Notes under the pieces: model-generated
The model's input: only the letters and a program-made list of their open reading frames with translations
Databases searched by the model: none
What the model was told of the DNA's origin: nothing
Assembly: GCA_002943765.1 (NCBI GenBank)
Contig: PQWQ01000022.1
Coordinates: 558,001-622,000, forward strand
DNA from: Psoroptes ovis
Taxonomy: Eukaryota > Arthropoda > Arachnida > Sarcoptiformes > Psoroptidae
Reading direction: 5' to 3'
DNA length: 64,000 bases
Translations under genes and position numbers: made by a program
Shown here: positions 36,571 through 48,741 of the stretch, piece after piece
Layout: each line of letters begins with the position of its first letter
How positions within the stretch are numbered: the stretch's first letter is position 1

Positions 36571-39500
36571 ATTAATTTAAAATTTGATTTCAAACAATGA
36601 TATAATTGATACGTACGTAATGATATGATTGATATGTCAATTCGTACGTGTTTTGAACGTTATTTGCGAATGAATATCGGATGTAAGTACCTGTATCTGA
36701 GTAAATGATTAACAATTCATTTCTTAGCGATTGCCCTTGCGATCATCCGTAGCCATGTTCAATTGATAACTGTCTATGGTTTTGGGATCGTTGAATGGTT
36801 AAATGGTTCGATAATCGATGATCAACAGGTGATAATCGATGATGAGGTGATAGTCGTTTCAAATGTTTTTCAAAATTCAAAATTTTCAGTGAAATTTGAA
36901 TTTGTACCGGTGCATCAATCTAAATTTTTGATGCTTTATGATGATCTCTGATGATGATCAGCTCAGATGATATGTCATTTCACCTCTCAAATATTTACTT
37001 GTCACAAATGTTTACTGGTCACCGATTTTTCAAAATTATCTCATCAATCTTTTACAGCATCATAGCCTCATGTTACGCAAGCTTTTTGCATACATCATTC
37101 GACCTATTTCGATGCTTAGTTGATTGATAAATCATGAATATTGTTCCATATTTTCAAATTTGAACGCGCGGGTTGTTTAATACCGCAAGCTACTCGAAGC
37201 TTGCTCAGGTCAATCTATTTGACTATAGATTTTTGGCTGAAAGCCATCATTTGTCACCAAATTGATTTTATCGAATCCGGTTTTTGTTTGTTTGATTGGT
37301 TTGGTTGGTTTAGTTGAAAATTATTTAAATTTTCAAAATTATTATCATCAAAAATCTACCAAAATTTTTGGTTTTGAGGACATTCAAAGATCAATTTTGA
37401 TGATAATTATTTTCAACCATAACCATAACCAAATAGCCTTACCTTATCGTTGGTCAGGTGGTTGGTTTCGATGGTCGATTAAGGTAAGGTTTGAATGGTC
37501 GGTTTCAATGGTCGAAATTGCGAAGATTTTGCTCGATGATCGCAATGATTTTCGAGTCATTGAACAAGTAGATCTGTTAGGTGTTTCAGAGTAGATGGGG
37601 TTAGAGGTTAAGAAAGAGAGTGAGGTATAAGCCTCTGTTAAACCTTGGGTAAAATTAGATTTGTCGCTTTTCGTCAACAGGTGATTATGGAGTTGATGTG
37701 TGTGACTGATATGCTAAAGCTAAGATATCTATTTCAAAGGTAGTCAAGAGGTACTATAGGCGTATTGAAGAGGTATTTGAGAGATATTCAATGGGGTATT
37801 CGCAAAGGTATCAACCTCTGAATAAACTTCTGAAATAATTAATTTTAATTAATTAAATGAATATTTTTGATTAATTAAATATTTTAATTATTTAAAAATA
37901 AATATCTTTGTATCTTTGATTAATTAATTATTAAAAATATTAATTATCAATGAACAATCAATTATTTATTTAATATTTTTTTCCATCAAAAAAAAACAAA
38001 TCGAAATTACTTGGAAGCATTATTTCTCTGCTGCTCCAAATTCAATTGTGTCTGTCAGCTGTCACCATTTGTGACATTTATCAAATAATTCAAATCAAAT
38101 TCAATTCATTTTAATTAAAAATTGAACAAACAAACAAACAAACAAAATTGTCATTAACCTGACCAACTAACTAATCAAACAAACAGTACTGGGTAAAATA
38201 TCATTGATCTTAAGAGGCTATGAGGCTATACATCGATAATGTTTTTTTTAGTTGATACTTTGTATCCATTTTTATAAACATTCACACAGCCAAAAAAAAA
38301 AAAAACCACCACCATTGGTGAGATTTATCAGGTCGTAATCCTCGAAAAAGCTTTAATCTACGAGGTGCCTCACATGATACCATTTGATATATTTGGTATT
38401 TTTTTTTTGATGAATATCTTAAAGGCTATACATCTTCCAGATACATTTTTTTAAAATTACCTCTTTCTCAGATTCTAATTTGATAATGAAAAAAAAATGA
38501 TACAAAATATCTTATTTTATCAAATGTATGAAATATAAATAAAAATTTTTATAATTTTTATAAGTTTTAAGTTTATTATTTTGTTCACGAGATTATAAGT
38601 TCATTTTGATAAATTGTTTTTTTTTTGTTATAATAATTTTTGTCATAAAGATTTGACTATATTTTTAGTCATAATGATTTGATTTTAATATGACGACTTT
38701 TGAAATGTTTGATTAGAGTTTTTATATGATTTGTGTTTTTGAAAATGTTTTAATAATTTTGTTTTGACTAATCAGTCGATTTAGCTATCGGATGTTTATG
38801 CATTTATGGAATTTATGATTTGAAATGGTCGGTATCTTTGTTGTTAAATGTAAACAAATTGTTCGGGAATGTTTTTAATTAAACAATTTCATCATGCAAA
38901 GGATGTTTATGTGATCTAGAAATATTTTTACATTACAAATGTAATAATTTTAGGTATTTTTTTTCTCATTTATTTAAATCTACTAAGGTATAAGGTAATA
39001 ACCTTAAAGTTTTGTCACTGTGAAAACATACATTCATACATTCATCAAAGCATCAGGCATCTGAAGAGGGTCTTCGACAGCCTGATTCACTAAGGTTATG
39101 GCAAGGGTAACAATCGCCAGAGGTGTTCAAAGGTATTCGAATGATCCGAAGCTATAGGTTTAGCCTCTTCAACAGGTCTTTGAAAGGTATGTGTTTTACA
39201 TATATTCTACAGGGTGAGAAAACATCAAAAATTGATAATAATATAATGATATTATGATCATCGATAGATTATCGATTATTATTATGACTTTCTCACAGGT
39301 ACTAACCCTTAAAAACAAAACAATTAAACCCTTTGAATACTTTCTCATAGCCAAACAAAACAAATACAGTAGTAAAATTTGATTCTTTCATCTGTTTGAA
39401 GGTATAATCAGATCAAATTGCTTGTTTGCTGAAACTGAGCAAGCTTTAAAGGTAGGCACCTGTTCGTAAGGTTTCAATTGAAAAGAATTGAAAGGATTAT

Positions 39501-40907
39501 ACCTTTTTAATTGTTAGTAGCTGTCAAGGGTCATTTGGGATGCAATGATGAGCTAACGTAATGAGGTATAAGAAGGTATAATTTGATTTTATTGGTTAAA
39601 GAGGTTTTAAAGGGTTATCACCTGTGAAAAATTTCTGTGAGAAAATTTTCGAATCAAATTAAAGCTGATTCATTTAATTGTTCCTATAAATCAATGATTA
39701 ATCAATCGATTGATTGATTGATTTAAAGGTGGAAAACATCACGCCTTCTTCCATCATTACTGTAACAGGCTTAAGACTATGTTTAACTGTGTAGTTATTC
39801 AGTTACAAAGCGAAAATAACAGGCGCAAAACAGTTACATCCTTCATCATCTTTCAGGATGATGGTTAAACATCAATTGATTGATTGATTGAAAAATGGGC
39901 GTCATTTGGCTGAATTAATTAAAATTTTTCAAAATTTTAAAATTTTCAAAGGGTTAAGGGGTTTGTAAATTCTTTGAAATTCAAAATTTCAAAGAATTTC
40001 AAAGATTTTGCCCTGAAAAAAACTAGCCTTAAATCTCGAGAAAAATTCTAGATTTTCCCGCCGCTAAAAAAATTCAAAATTTTCCGTACTCTATGAACGG
40101 GAACGGCTAGCAAAAAAAAAATCATTCGAAAACATATGATTTTTGCATATGCATTTTATTTCTATTTTTCTAAAACTCCCTAAATAAATTAATCAAATAT
40201 TATTAATTATCTTGTTAATTAGTGGCAAACTTATCCATAATCTTCTCAGAATAATCGCAGACAACTCGTGGAATTTCAACTCTTGTGGAACAATCAAGAA
40301 TCAACCAGGTAAGCAGTTGTTTTCTTAACTTTGAATTTAAAATTTCTTAAATTTCAATTCGCAAATCCATTCAAAACAAAACAAAGAAACACCCCCTTTA
40401 AATTTTTAACTCAAAGGTGGCAAAATATTCACCACCATCACCTTAACCTCCAGCCACCACCCTCACCACCACCATCACCTTAACCTTTACCACCCTAACA
40501 GCCATCACCCCATTACGACCACCGCCAAGCGATTTACGTGCGACATTTTACATGTCTTTGAATTCATTCATTGGCTCATTTTGCTCAGCACAAGTTTTTG
40601 CACATAAAATCATCATCCACTTTGTAATAATGTTTCAAAGTGTAGCACATTCATTTCATTCAATGAAATGATTACTTGGAAACATTATTAAGCTTTGAGA
40701 AAAGAGAAGACCCTCTCGCTCTCATTCTCATAAACAATTTCATAAAATTATGGCATAAAGATTGACATTGAAAACATTCATATGTGCAAACTGCGCTAGC
40801 TGCTCAATGATAATGTAATGTCTATGATGATTTTCATTATTATCGTCATTACATTACATTCAATGTTTCTTAGCTCATATTCATTTGGAATTATTATTAT
40901 TATTATA

Positions 40908-40987
40908 TTAGGTTGTCCGAAAAGTTCGTTCGGCTTAATCGATAGTGTTACTCATGAAAATCGACCCAAACTTTACGGACAACCTAA
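40908..40987 (+). mobile_element. Mariner-like MITE, copy 16 (subfamily A)
   Basis: TTAGGTTGTCCGAAAAGTTC left end after TA and CTTTACGGACAACCTAA right end. Forward core. Confidence 0.87.
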
Positions 40988-41675
40988 ATATATATTTTTT
41001 TCGCTTGCCACAGATTATTATTATTTCAAAAATTGTTTTCATTTGATTCAATGTGTATATTAGATGAATAAGCGTAAAGGTATCCGTTGTTTTCAAGAAG
41101 GTGGTGAAATCCAGTTTTTGTTTTTAAAAATTTCAAAAATATTTTCTATGAATCAGCTCTATTTGCACAGGGCTATAGATTTAGAATTCATGTTTGAAAC
41201 ATGACATTTTTCGATGTGAAAATATGCTGAAATTGATACATTTTTTTTTCGAATGTAATCAGACCAATTAACTAGGATTAATTAGGATTAATTAATCTAA
41301 ATTTAATTAGCGAGAAATCAGTGGTATCAAAGTATTATATCGGCTAATTAATTAATCGATTAATTTTTCGAATCAAATCAATCCTTTGAACACCTGTTGC
41401 TCGTAAACGATATTTTTACCGAAATTTCTAGGAAAATATCTCCGGGAAAATTTCCGAGAAATCATAGATATCAAGACCTATAGTCTTAGCTTAACAAATT
41501 GTAAATGTGACATTTTGCGAAATTCGAGGAATCTTGCGTATATAAGATGGTTCTACGACAGTTTCGAATCACGTCTACGTCCACGCATGCAGACATAGCC
41601 TTTGAAATATATACCTGTTTGTTTTCAAATTTCATTAATTTGAGACGAATTTGAATGTCTCATTATGCAAAGTAT

Positions 41676-41754
41676 TTGGTTGTCCCATAAGTTCTTGCCG
41701 TTTTTTAAATATTTTTCGATCTGAAAAATGGCAAGAACTTATCGGACAACCTAA
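41676..41754. mobile_element. Mariner-like MITE, copy 17 (divergent)
   Basis: TTGGTTGTCCCATAAGTTC left end and GAACTTATCGGACAACCTAA right end followed by TA. Inner arms TTGCCGTTTTT/AAAAATGGCAA extend the pairing to about 28 bp. Confidence 0.82.
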
Positions 41755-41853
41755 TATATTTTTGTGTTTTTATTTGCTAAAAAATTAATACGTGCACATA
41801 TGGCTTAATTGATGAGTATGATAATGATGATGATGATGATGCTAAAAATAAAT

Positions 41854-41869
41854 GTCTCTCTCTCTCTCC
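41854..41869. repeat. CT dinucleotide microsatellite
   Basis: (TC)n run of about eight units directly after an (ATG)n run. Confidence 0.7.
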
Positions 41870-42000
41870 CATTTACGTAAAGTACACGTGTTTCAATAAT
41901 AAAAAATTTAAAAGATTTATTCATTTTGATAATAGTCTTTTGGGGCTTTGCACTCGACAGTGCATTTGTTTTTCCATTGAAAATCAATGGGATCGCTGGT

Positions 42001-42022
42001 GCTCGATAGGCGCCTGTCGAGC
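42001..42022. repeat. Near-perfect palindrome around GGCGCC
   Basis: GCTCGATAGGCGCCTGTCGAGC is a 22-bp palindrome with one mismatched pair. It shares AGGCGCC plus a TCGAG arm with the interior of the piggyBac-like MITE at 36415, and a second CTCGACAGTGC lies 50 bp upstream. Confidence 0.5.
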
Positions 42023-42310
42023 CATCGATTGATTTAGTGATTTTTTGATTTTTAAGAAAAATTTCAGAAATTTTCAAAAATTAAAATGATTTAAATCAAT
42101 TTTTGAGTAAAAAAAAAAATGATCTATGAATAATAATAAGGTGTGTAATATATGCGCGCGTAAATTGCCTCTGGTTATTTTGTCGACGAAAAAAAAATTC
42201 AATGCAATTATCCCATTGAATCAATGTGTTGAATGATGTGTGTGTATGTGTGGATGGATGGATGTGCGTAACAGTAATAGATCATAGACTATTATTACTT
42301 ATAATTATAT

Positions 42311-42403
42311 TTGGTTGTCCGAAAAGTTTTGTCTGCATTGAATTATTGTAAAATCAATGTTAGTCTATCTTAAAAATTGGCAAAAACTTTTCGGACAACC
42401 TAA
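42311..42403 (+). mobile_element. Mariner-like MITE, copy 18 (subfamily B)
   Basis: TTGGTTGTCCGAAAAGTTTT left end and CTTTTCGGACAACCTAA right end. Core TGTCTGCATTGAATTATTG as in the copy at 34415. Confidence 0.87.
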
Positions 42404-42599
42404 TGCTTTATTTATTCAAAGATATAAATACTGTTTATACGATTTGTTTTAAGATGATGATGATCTGATAAGTAATTTAGTCAAAGATGAAAATTGAAAA
42501 TTTTCAATTAATTAGTTTTTTTTGTTTGGATGTAATTTAAGAAATTTAAATGAAATTAAATGAATTTAAGATGAAATAGTTACAAATTTTGAGACATTA

Positions 42600-42627
42600 A
42601 AAAAACACGTGTTTCCACGTGTTTTTT
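42600..42627. repeat. Perfect 12-bp hairpin with two CACGTG boxes
   Basis: AAAAAACACGTG, loop TTTC, CACGTGTTTTTT. Each arm contains a palindromic E-box (CACGTG). Confidence 0.65.
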
Positions 42628-42758
42628 GATTATTTTTTTCTTTGAAATTTTTTTTCGATATTTTAAAGAGTAATCAGTGAATTCAAATGATTCGATATGA
42701 GTACTGTAATTCTAGTATTGAAAGAAATAGACCGAATCGATTGCAATTAGAAAATTTC

Positions 42759-42854
42759 TAAGGTTGTCCGAAAAGTTTGTTCGGATTTTTAATCAACATT
42801 CTCATAAATTTTACATTCATTGAATAGCGCCAGAATTTTTCGGACATCCTCTAA
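42759..42854. mobile_element. Mariner-like MITE, copy 19 (divergent, decayed)
   Basis: TAAGGTTGTCCGAAAAGTTT left end and AATTTTTCGGACATCCTCTAA right end. The core is unlike subfamilies A and B. Confidence 0.7.
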
Positions 42855-43873
42855 TTTAGGCTTAATTTTATTGCCTAAATGCCTAAATAAAGAAATTAAG
42901 AAATAAATTCATTAAAATGAATTTCAATTTATTGAGCATCTTCAGCATCTTACATATACACGTAGACACACTAACACACACACACACGCAAATCCATATT
43001 TCAATATTTCAATTTTTTTAAGGTGTTGATGATTTGTAGTCTTTGATTTTTCTTGATTTTTTTTTTCGAAATTTTCAAATCTATAAACATAAATTTTACA
43101 CTGATTTGAGAGTAATTTCAAAATTTTTCAGAAATTTTCAATATTTCAAATAATTGCACGTGTTATTAGCTGTGTGATGCGCGCGTGTTTTCAATGCGCA
43201 TATTCAACAGCTTGTTATAGTTTTAAATTTGAATTTTTTTTTTCGTTCATCTTCATTTTTTAGATTTAGCACGTGTTTTCCTCGCATTTTTATCTGTATC
43301 TGTGTTCTAATTTGTCTTGTCGCGCACAACTTACACGGATATTTCTCATTATCTTCAAACTTCAAATATCTTAAGAATCTAAGAATTCCTTATTTTTAAA
43401 TTCTTCCGATATTTTATTCTTCAAGAACCTCATCCGGAATCTTATTAGATTCTCTTATTATGAATTCCTTAATTTTTGAATTTGAAAATCGACACATTTT
43501 TTCTTCAAATATATGTCTATTCGGATATATTTAGGTTTCTTCTCATATTCACGTTAAGGTATTTGAATGGTAATATTTTACTTATTACCTGTAAAATACG
43601 TGCAAATGTCTACATATTCATTTTATATGCCGCCTAAACATATAAGCAAATGTATATGCTTAATGACAAATATACACGAATCTATTTTCAATTTTTGTCG
43701 ACACAGACACATTCATTGATACATTTTAATTTCAAATGATAATAATTATCATCATCATTGAAAATAGCCACTAGTATAAGAAAATAAACAGTAAGACCTA
43801 TGGTGATGAAGACACCTGTATGGTATATCTGTATCTGTATGAATTGCCTGTGTATTGATATATATTTATATTA

Positions 43874-43957
43874 CAAGGTTGTCCGAAAAGTTCATTCAGC
43901 TTAATCACAATAGAGTTGTTCAATGAAAATTAGCCAAAACTTTTCGGACAACCTTAA
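43874..43957 (+). mobile_element. Mariner-like MITE, copy 20 (subfamily A, long centre)
   Basis: AAGGTTGTCCGAAAAGTTC left end and CTTTTCGGACAACCTTAA right end, with ATCACAATAGAG centre. Confidence 0.87.
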
Positions 43958-45095
43958 TAAATAATGTGCAATGACAACATATACACATACACACAGAGAC
44001 AGACATACCACACTTAAGATGTATCAAATGTGTGTCCATTGATTCATTGATTATTGCTAATCACACATAGGTAGAAAAGGATGTGAAAATTTGAAAAACA
44101 GAAAAAAAGAGAGCGCAAAAACTCTTTTCACTGTGCTCAGCCAGGGCTTAGTGTGAAGCTTGCTTGAAAATGAATGAATAAATGAACAGAAATTGATATC
44201 AATGATAACTTCGTTCGATTCATTTGTTTGTTACGAATTTTTTTGAAATTTTCTAATTTCATTCATAGTCATAGTTATCATAGTTATAGCCTTTGAATTT
44301 TTTTTTAAATTTGAAATGAAATATCAAATTTTCTTCAATGTGTGTGTTTTGTTTTCATTTCAAATAGACAGTAGATTCAGTCAACATCATTCAGTGGATG
44401 TGTTTTATGTGTTAAATGTTTAATCAAAATGTCTATGAGTCTATACGGATGTCTATTTGAATGTAAGCAGTATATGTGAAAATTTATATGTTTTTGTGTG
44501 TGTTTGAAATTCAATTTGTGAATATTTTTTGAAAAATGAAAAATTTGTGTCAATTATTATTATCAACTTAAGATTATCAACAATTTGACAATTTTTCTAA
44601 GGATTATTTCTTTAAAGAAAATCACTTTGAGAAATAATTGTTGTAAATTCTCTGTGAAAATTTTGAAATTTTCGCGCCAAAAACAAAATGTTTTGAAATT
44701 TTTGATTTAAATTTAAATTCAAATGAAGAATTTCGATGCATGAACTCTTAACTTCTGAATTAAAATCGATATTAATTCAAATGAATTGTAGCAAAAATGA
44801 ATGATTACACAACAAATACAAATTATACACATTGAAACAAATAAATAATCAACGTTCACCAGTTCATCATCAAACAATCATGTGTGTATCCATCATCTTG
44901 ATTTAACTTACGAATAAATCAACGAATAAGAATCGGCTCATTTTGAATAATTGAATTTTGATTTCAAATTTAAACCATTTTTTTTTTTTTTTATAAAAAT
45001 CATCAAATTCAAATTGACTCAATGAACGCATGTTCAATGTTGATCATAAATGATCATATGTGTCGTATTCACCATACATACATTGATTCATATTC

Positions 45096-45120
45096 AACAC
45101 AACACAACACAACACAACAC
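45096..45120. repeat. AACAC pentanucleotide microsatellite
   Basis: Five copies of AACAC in tandem. Confidence 0.7.
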
Positions 45121-46120
45121 TCGAAGCATCTTGATGCCAAAAACCGCAAAAATTATTCATTTCTTCTTATTATTATTATTATTCAAAGAATTTCTTCGTT
45201 AACACCGAAGATAATACGCAAAAGATTTTCGCAGAGTTAAAATTATTCAAAATAAGTAACAAGCAATGAAATTTCTGCAGTAAAATTCAATAGCAACAAT
45301 TTCGAATGTTATGCGGAATTGAACAGAATATTCTTGAACATTTGAATGAATGAATGGATGATAAATGATGAATGTATAAAGGATTTAACCCTACCACATA
45401 CACACACACACACACGCATACACCAACCGTATTACCGCCACTATTTTGTCTAATTTTCTTAGTGTACGAAATTTGAACACACACACACAGCAAAACGCAT
45501 CAACAATGCGCGTATATGTGTGTTCGATGTGTGTGATGTTTAATGTATAATAGGTGTACCAGTATTTTGTGTACTTTGATTTCGTATAATTTGAAAAGAA
45601 TCAATGAATTCTACGAATGATGAGTATTCTACGAATATTATGAATCGTTGAATTGATGTAATAATGTTTAATAATGTAATATGATGTTTAATATTGTGTT
45701 CAATGTGAATGAACGAAAGAATATTTTTTTTTTTTTTTTTTGAAAAATTTTCGAAAATTCATTGAACAATAAAAGCGCATATAATTCAACAGCAGCAACA
45801 ACAAATTCAATTTAAAAAAAACAATTGACAAGTGTAATTTGAAATCAACGATAATTTATTGAAGATTATTGAATTTCGATTTCGATTGATCGAATCATTG
45901 AATTATGATCGAATGAAATTCGATCGAATCTGTTCATCTGCAATTATGGTCTTAATCATTATGACCGTTTTGAAACATTTGAATCAGCCCCAATCAGTTT
46001 ATGATAAATGATCGATATTTGAACCCTTTGAAATGTATCTAAACATCTTCGAATGATTATTTGTATTGATCCGTACGTAATTAATCGAAGATAATTAATC
46101 ATTAAAAATTCTTAATTCCA

Positions 46121-48298
46121 ATGGAACCAAGTTCAGCTTGTTCATATGTGGCCACACAACGTGGCGGTGTTGCGTTACTGTTTGAAGGCCATCGCTATAA
46201 TAAAGTGCGAGATGGTAAAGATGGTACCGTTTATTGGCGTTGTTCACGTGATCGCCAATGTCCTGGCCGTGCTGTCACCGTTAATAATCGTGTTAAAAAA
46301 TCCAATAATAAACATAATCATCCACCTGAAGCATCGCTGATGCTGCGTAATGGTGGTGGCCATGGTCATGGTCACAATCATCATCACCATCAGCAGCAAC
46401 AGCACCATCATTCGAATACCACTCAATCATCAACAAATGCATCAGCGACACCGCCAGCGCCCCCAACACCAACCTCATCATCATCAATGGCTGCTGCCGC
46501 GGCCGCAGCAGCAGCATATTCTTCACTTTTGAATAATAATAAATCCAGTCATAATTCGAATAATAATTCAATGAGTAAATCATCATCAACGCCACCTGTC
46601 GGTGCATGTCAATCTCAACAATTACCGCAACAACAACCGCAACGAATACCTCCATTATCGATGATTGGAAATGTCCAATCACCGCCGCAGCAGCAGCAGC
46701 AGCCGCAATCGGCGCTGCTGTCGTTACCACCTCATCATCAGCATCATCAATTTAATCATTTGAATCATCGATTCGATCATCAACCGCAATCTTCGCCACA
46801 ATCGACATCGTCCGCATCGCCTCCACCACCGATACCATCGATTAATGATCACAATTCATTGTTGTCACCGCAAAATTTTCAATCTGCGCTCACATTTTTG
46901 CAGAGTTTAGCCTCATCAACGACCCAAGCTAATAATTCGACGAGCTTCAATCATAGTCACAATAGTCTCAATAATTTCTTATTTCGTCAATCACTTAATG
47001 AATCATTGAATAATCAAGTAATCAATTTGTCCTCATCATCCACATCGACATCATCAGCTGATAATAACAATGATCATCATCGTTCAAATCAATCCATATT
47101 TGAACAATCGATTAAATCGTTGAAGCAATCAGCTGCTGCTGCGACGACAACGCCACCGTTGTCACCTTTGTTCCATCAGAATCAGCTACGATTTTCACCA
47201 AATTTCACGCCAAATAATTCAAATAATAACTCAAATAATAAATCGAATCAATACAATAAATTATTGCTGCCGCATCATCGAAATCATAAATATTCATCCT
47301 CTCAAAGAACTAATTTGGATATTTACACCGGCAGCGGTGGTCATGTAGGTGGAAATAGTACTGGTAAAAATTGTAACAATCATCGTTCGAATCATATGAT
47401 CAACAATAACAATGGTGGCAATAATCGGCCATCATCGACTACGTCGCCGCTGGCCAACATGTTCAGTCATAGCCACCACCAGCAGCCCCAGCACCTCAAT
47501 CAGTCTTCGTTATCACCTTCATTACAGCCCCAGCAGTCCCAGCAGCAGCAGCAATTTGATCACTGTAACCAGCTAATGATGATGATGATGATGGATAATC
47601 ATTTGAATAATTCAAATTCGAATAATACTTCGAATAATTCGAATCTACTAAATGATACCATGTTTCAAGATGTCGCCACATTCGCTGCCATAGCAGCAGC
47701 AGCAACAAATTCATTTCCATCTTTGTTGGGTGAAACTTTTAAATTTCTATCGCCACCACCACCACCACCACCGACGATTTCTCAGTCTTCATCTTCGTCA
47801 ACGAATCAGCTATCGAACCAGCTATCGAATCAATCGATGACACCACCGTCACCGACCACGATGCATCCTCATTCTCACCTTCATAATCATCAGAATCAAA
47901 CGCAACAGCAACAATCATCGACGAATTCACAAATGGCTGCGGCTGCAGCTGCCGCTGCAGCCTTAGCACAAACCCTTTACAGCCAAAATTTGTTGAAAAA
48001 TTTCGATTTGAGTATGGTACAACAAGCGGCACAAGCTGCTGCGGCTGTTGTTGCCGCCACCACCACCACAAATAATTCGAATAATTCTTTGAATATTTGT
48101 AATGATATGGTCGATGATGATGATTGTGTTGATGATGATGATGATGAAGGTGATAGTAATGATGATGTTGATGATGATATTATCGACGATGATAACGATC
48201 CAAATATTCGTGATAATAATAATCATCACCGTAATAATAATCGTCAAAGTAATCACAATAATCATTCAACATTTGTTTCATTAGGTATGAATTTGTAA
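46121..48298 (+). CDS. FLYWCH-type zinc-finger protein
   Basis: The N-terminal 75 residues hold one FLYWCH zinc-finger domain: GVALLFEGHRYNKVRDG, then TVYWRC, a second Cys (RQCPGRA) and the HNH end (KHNHPPE). FLYWCH domains bind DNA or protein and occur in chromatin factors such as Mod(mdg4) isoforms. The remainder is low complexity: His/Gln, Ser, poly-Ala, Asn and an Asp-rich tract near the end. If read straight it is one exon of 725 aa ending at 48298. However, a donor at 48285 (TTAG|GTATGA) in the last five codons allows splicing to an acceptor at 48647, keeping frame into the next gene (see the fusion entry and finding). I do not know the orthologue. The start ATG is the first in frame and directly precedes the domain. 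Confidence 0.8.
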   Translation: MEPSSACSYVATQRGGVALLFEGHRYNKVRDGKDGTVYWRCSRDRQCPGRAVTVNNRVKKSNNKHNHPPEASLMLRNGGGHGHGHNHHHHQQQQHHHSNTTQSSTNASATPPAPPTPTSSSSMAAAAAAAAAYSSLLNNNKSSHNSNNNSMSKSSSTPPVGACQSQQLPQQQPQRIPPLSMIGNVQSPPQQQQQPQSALLSLPPHHQHHQFNHLNHRFDHQPQSSPQSTSSASPPPPIPSINDHNSLLSPQNFQSALTFLQSLASSTTQANNSTSFNHSHNSLNNFLFRQSLNESLNNQVINLSSSSTSTSSADNNNDHHRSNQSIFEQSIKSLKQSAAAATTTPPLSPLFHQNQLRFSPNFTPNNSNNNSNNKSNQYNKLLLPHHRNHKYSSSQRTNLDIYTGSGGHVGGNSTGKNCNNHRSNHMINNNNGGNNRPSSTTSPLANMFSHSHHQQPQHLNQSSLSPSLQPQQSQQQQQFDHCNQLMMMMMMDNHLNNSNSNNTSNNSNLLNDTMFQDVATFAAIAAAATNSFPSLLGETFKFLSPPPPPPPTISQSSSSSTNQLSNQLSNQSMTPPSPTTMHPHSHLHNHQNQTQQQQSSTNSQMAAAAAAAAALAQTLYSQNLLKNFDLSMVQQAAQAAAAVVAATTTTNNSNNSLNICNDMVDDDDCVDDDDDEGDSNDDVDDDIIDDDNDPNIRDNNNHHRNNNRQSNHNNHSTFVSLGMNL

Positions 48299-48646
48299 AA
48301 AAGGGGTGTGTGTGCATCATATTGTGGTTGTTGTACATTATTGAGGGTGTTTGTGGGTGTTCCTTTTGAAGGTTTGAAGGGTTAAAAGGGGTTGAAAGAG
48401 GCTGTATGTGTGCAAAAGGTTGATTCGAACATCATTATTAATGATGTCTGTTTGTTGATGACCCAAGACTAATTGTTTTTGATCAAAACTCATAAAGACT
48501 TTTTGAATGGATTGAACCCTTGCCTAGTTTGAATGGATTAACCTTTGCGAATATTTTAATTATTTATTTTGATGACCTTTAAATTTTTTCAAAATTTTAA
48601 CCCTTTCAAATCTTTTTATTTTCTACTCTCAATTCAACAAATACAG
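48285..48646 (+). other. Possible 362-nt intron joining the FLYWCH gene to XPNPEP1
   Basis: GTATGA donor in the final codons of the FLYWCH frame and a pyrimidine-rich acceptor ending AATACAG. No AATAAA or ATTAAA occurs in between, so there is no obvious poly(A) site for a separate FLYWCH transcript. Joining gives G|GA (phase 1) and 31 open codons before the aminopeptidase Met. Confidence 0.5.
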
Positions 48647-48741
48647 GAACAAACCTTCAACGTTCTGATCTCGTAATTAATCATAGTAATAATTTCTATA
48701 ATTCTTCAAACAATAACCCTCAACAAGATCAACCTCTTAAC

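Larger units (their letters stand above)
31132..46120. other. 15-kb gene-poor region
   Basis: I find no protein-coding gene. The stretch holds ten mariner-like MITEs, one piggyBac-like MITE, several GC-rich hairpins, a degenerate GGTGGT/GCTGAG repeat, microsatellites and a 23-nt poly-T run. The right-hand end should contain the promoter and 5' UTR of the FLYWCH gene. Two AATAAA signals at 31394-31399 and 31414-31419 probably end the ELAPOR transcript. Confidence 0.6.
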
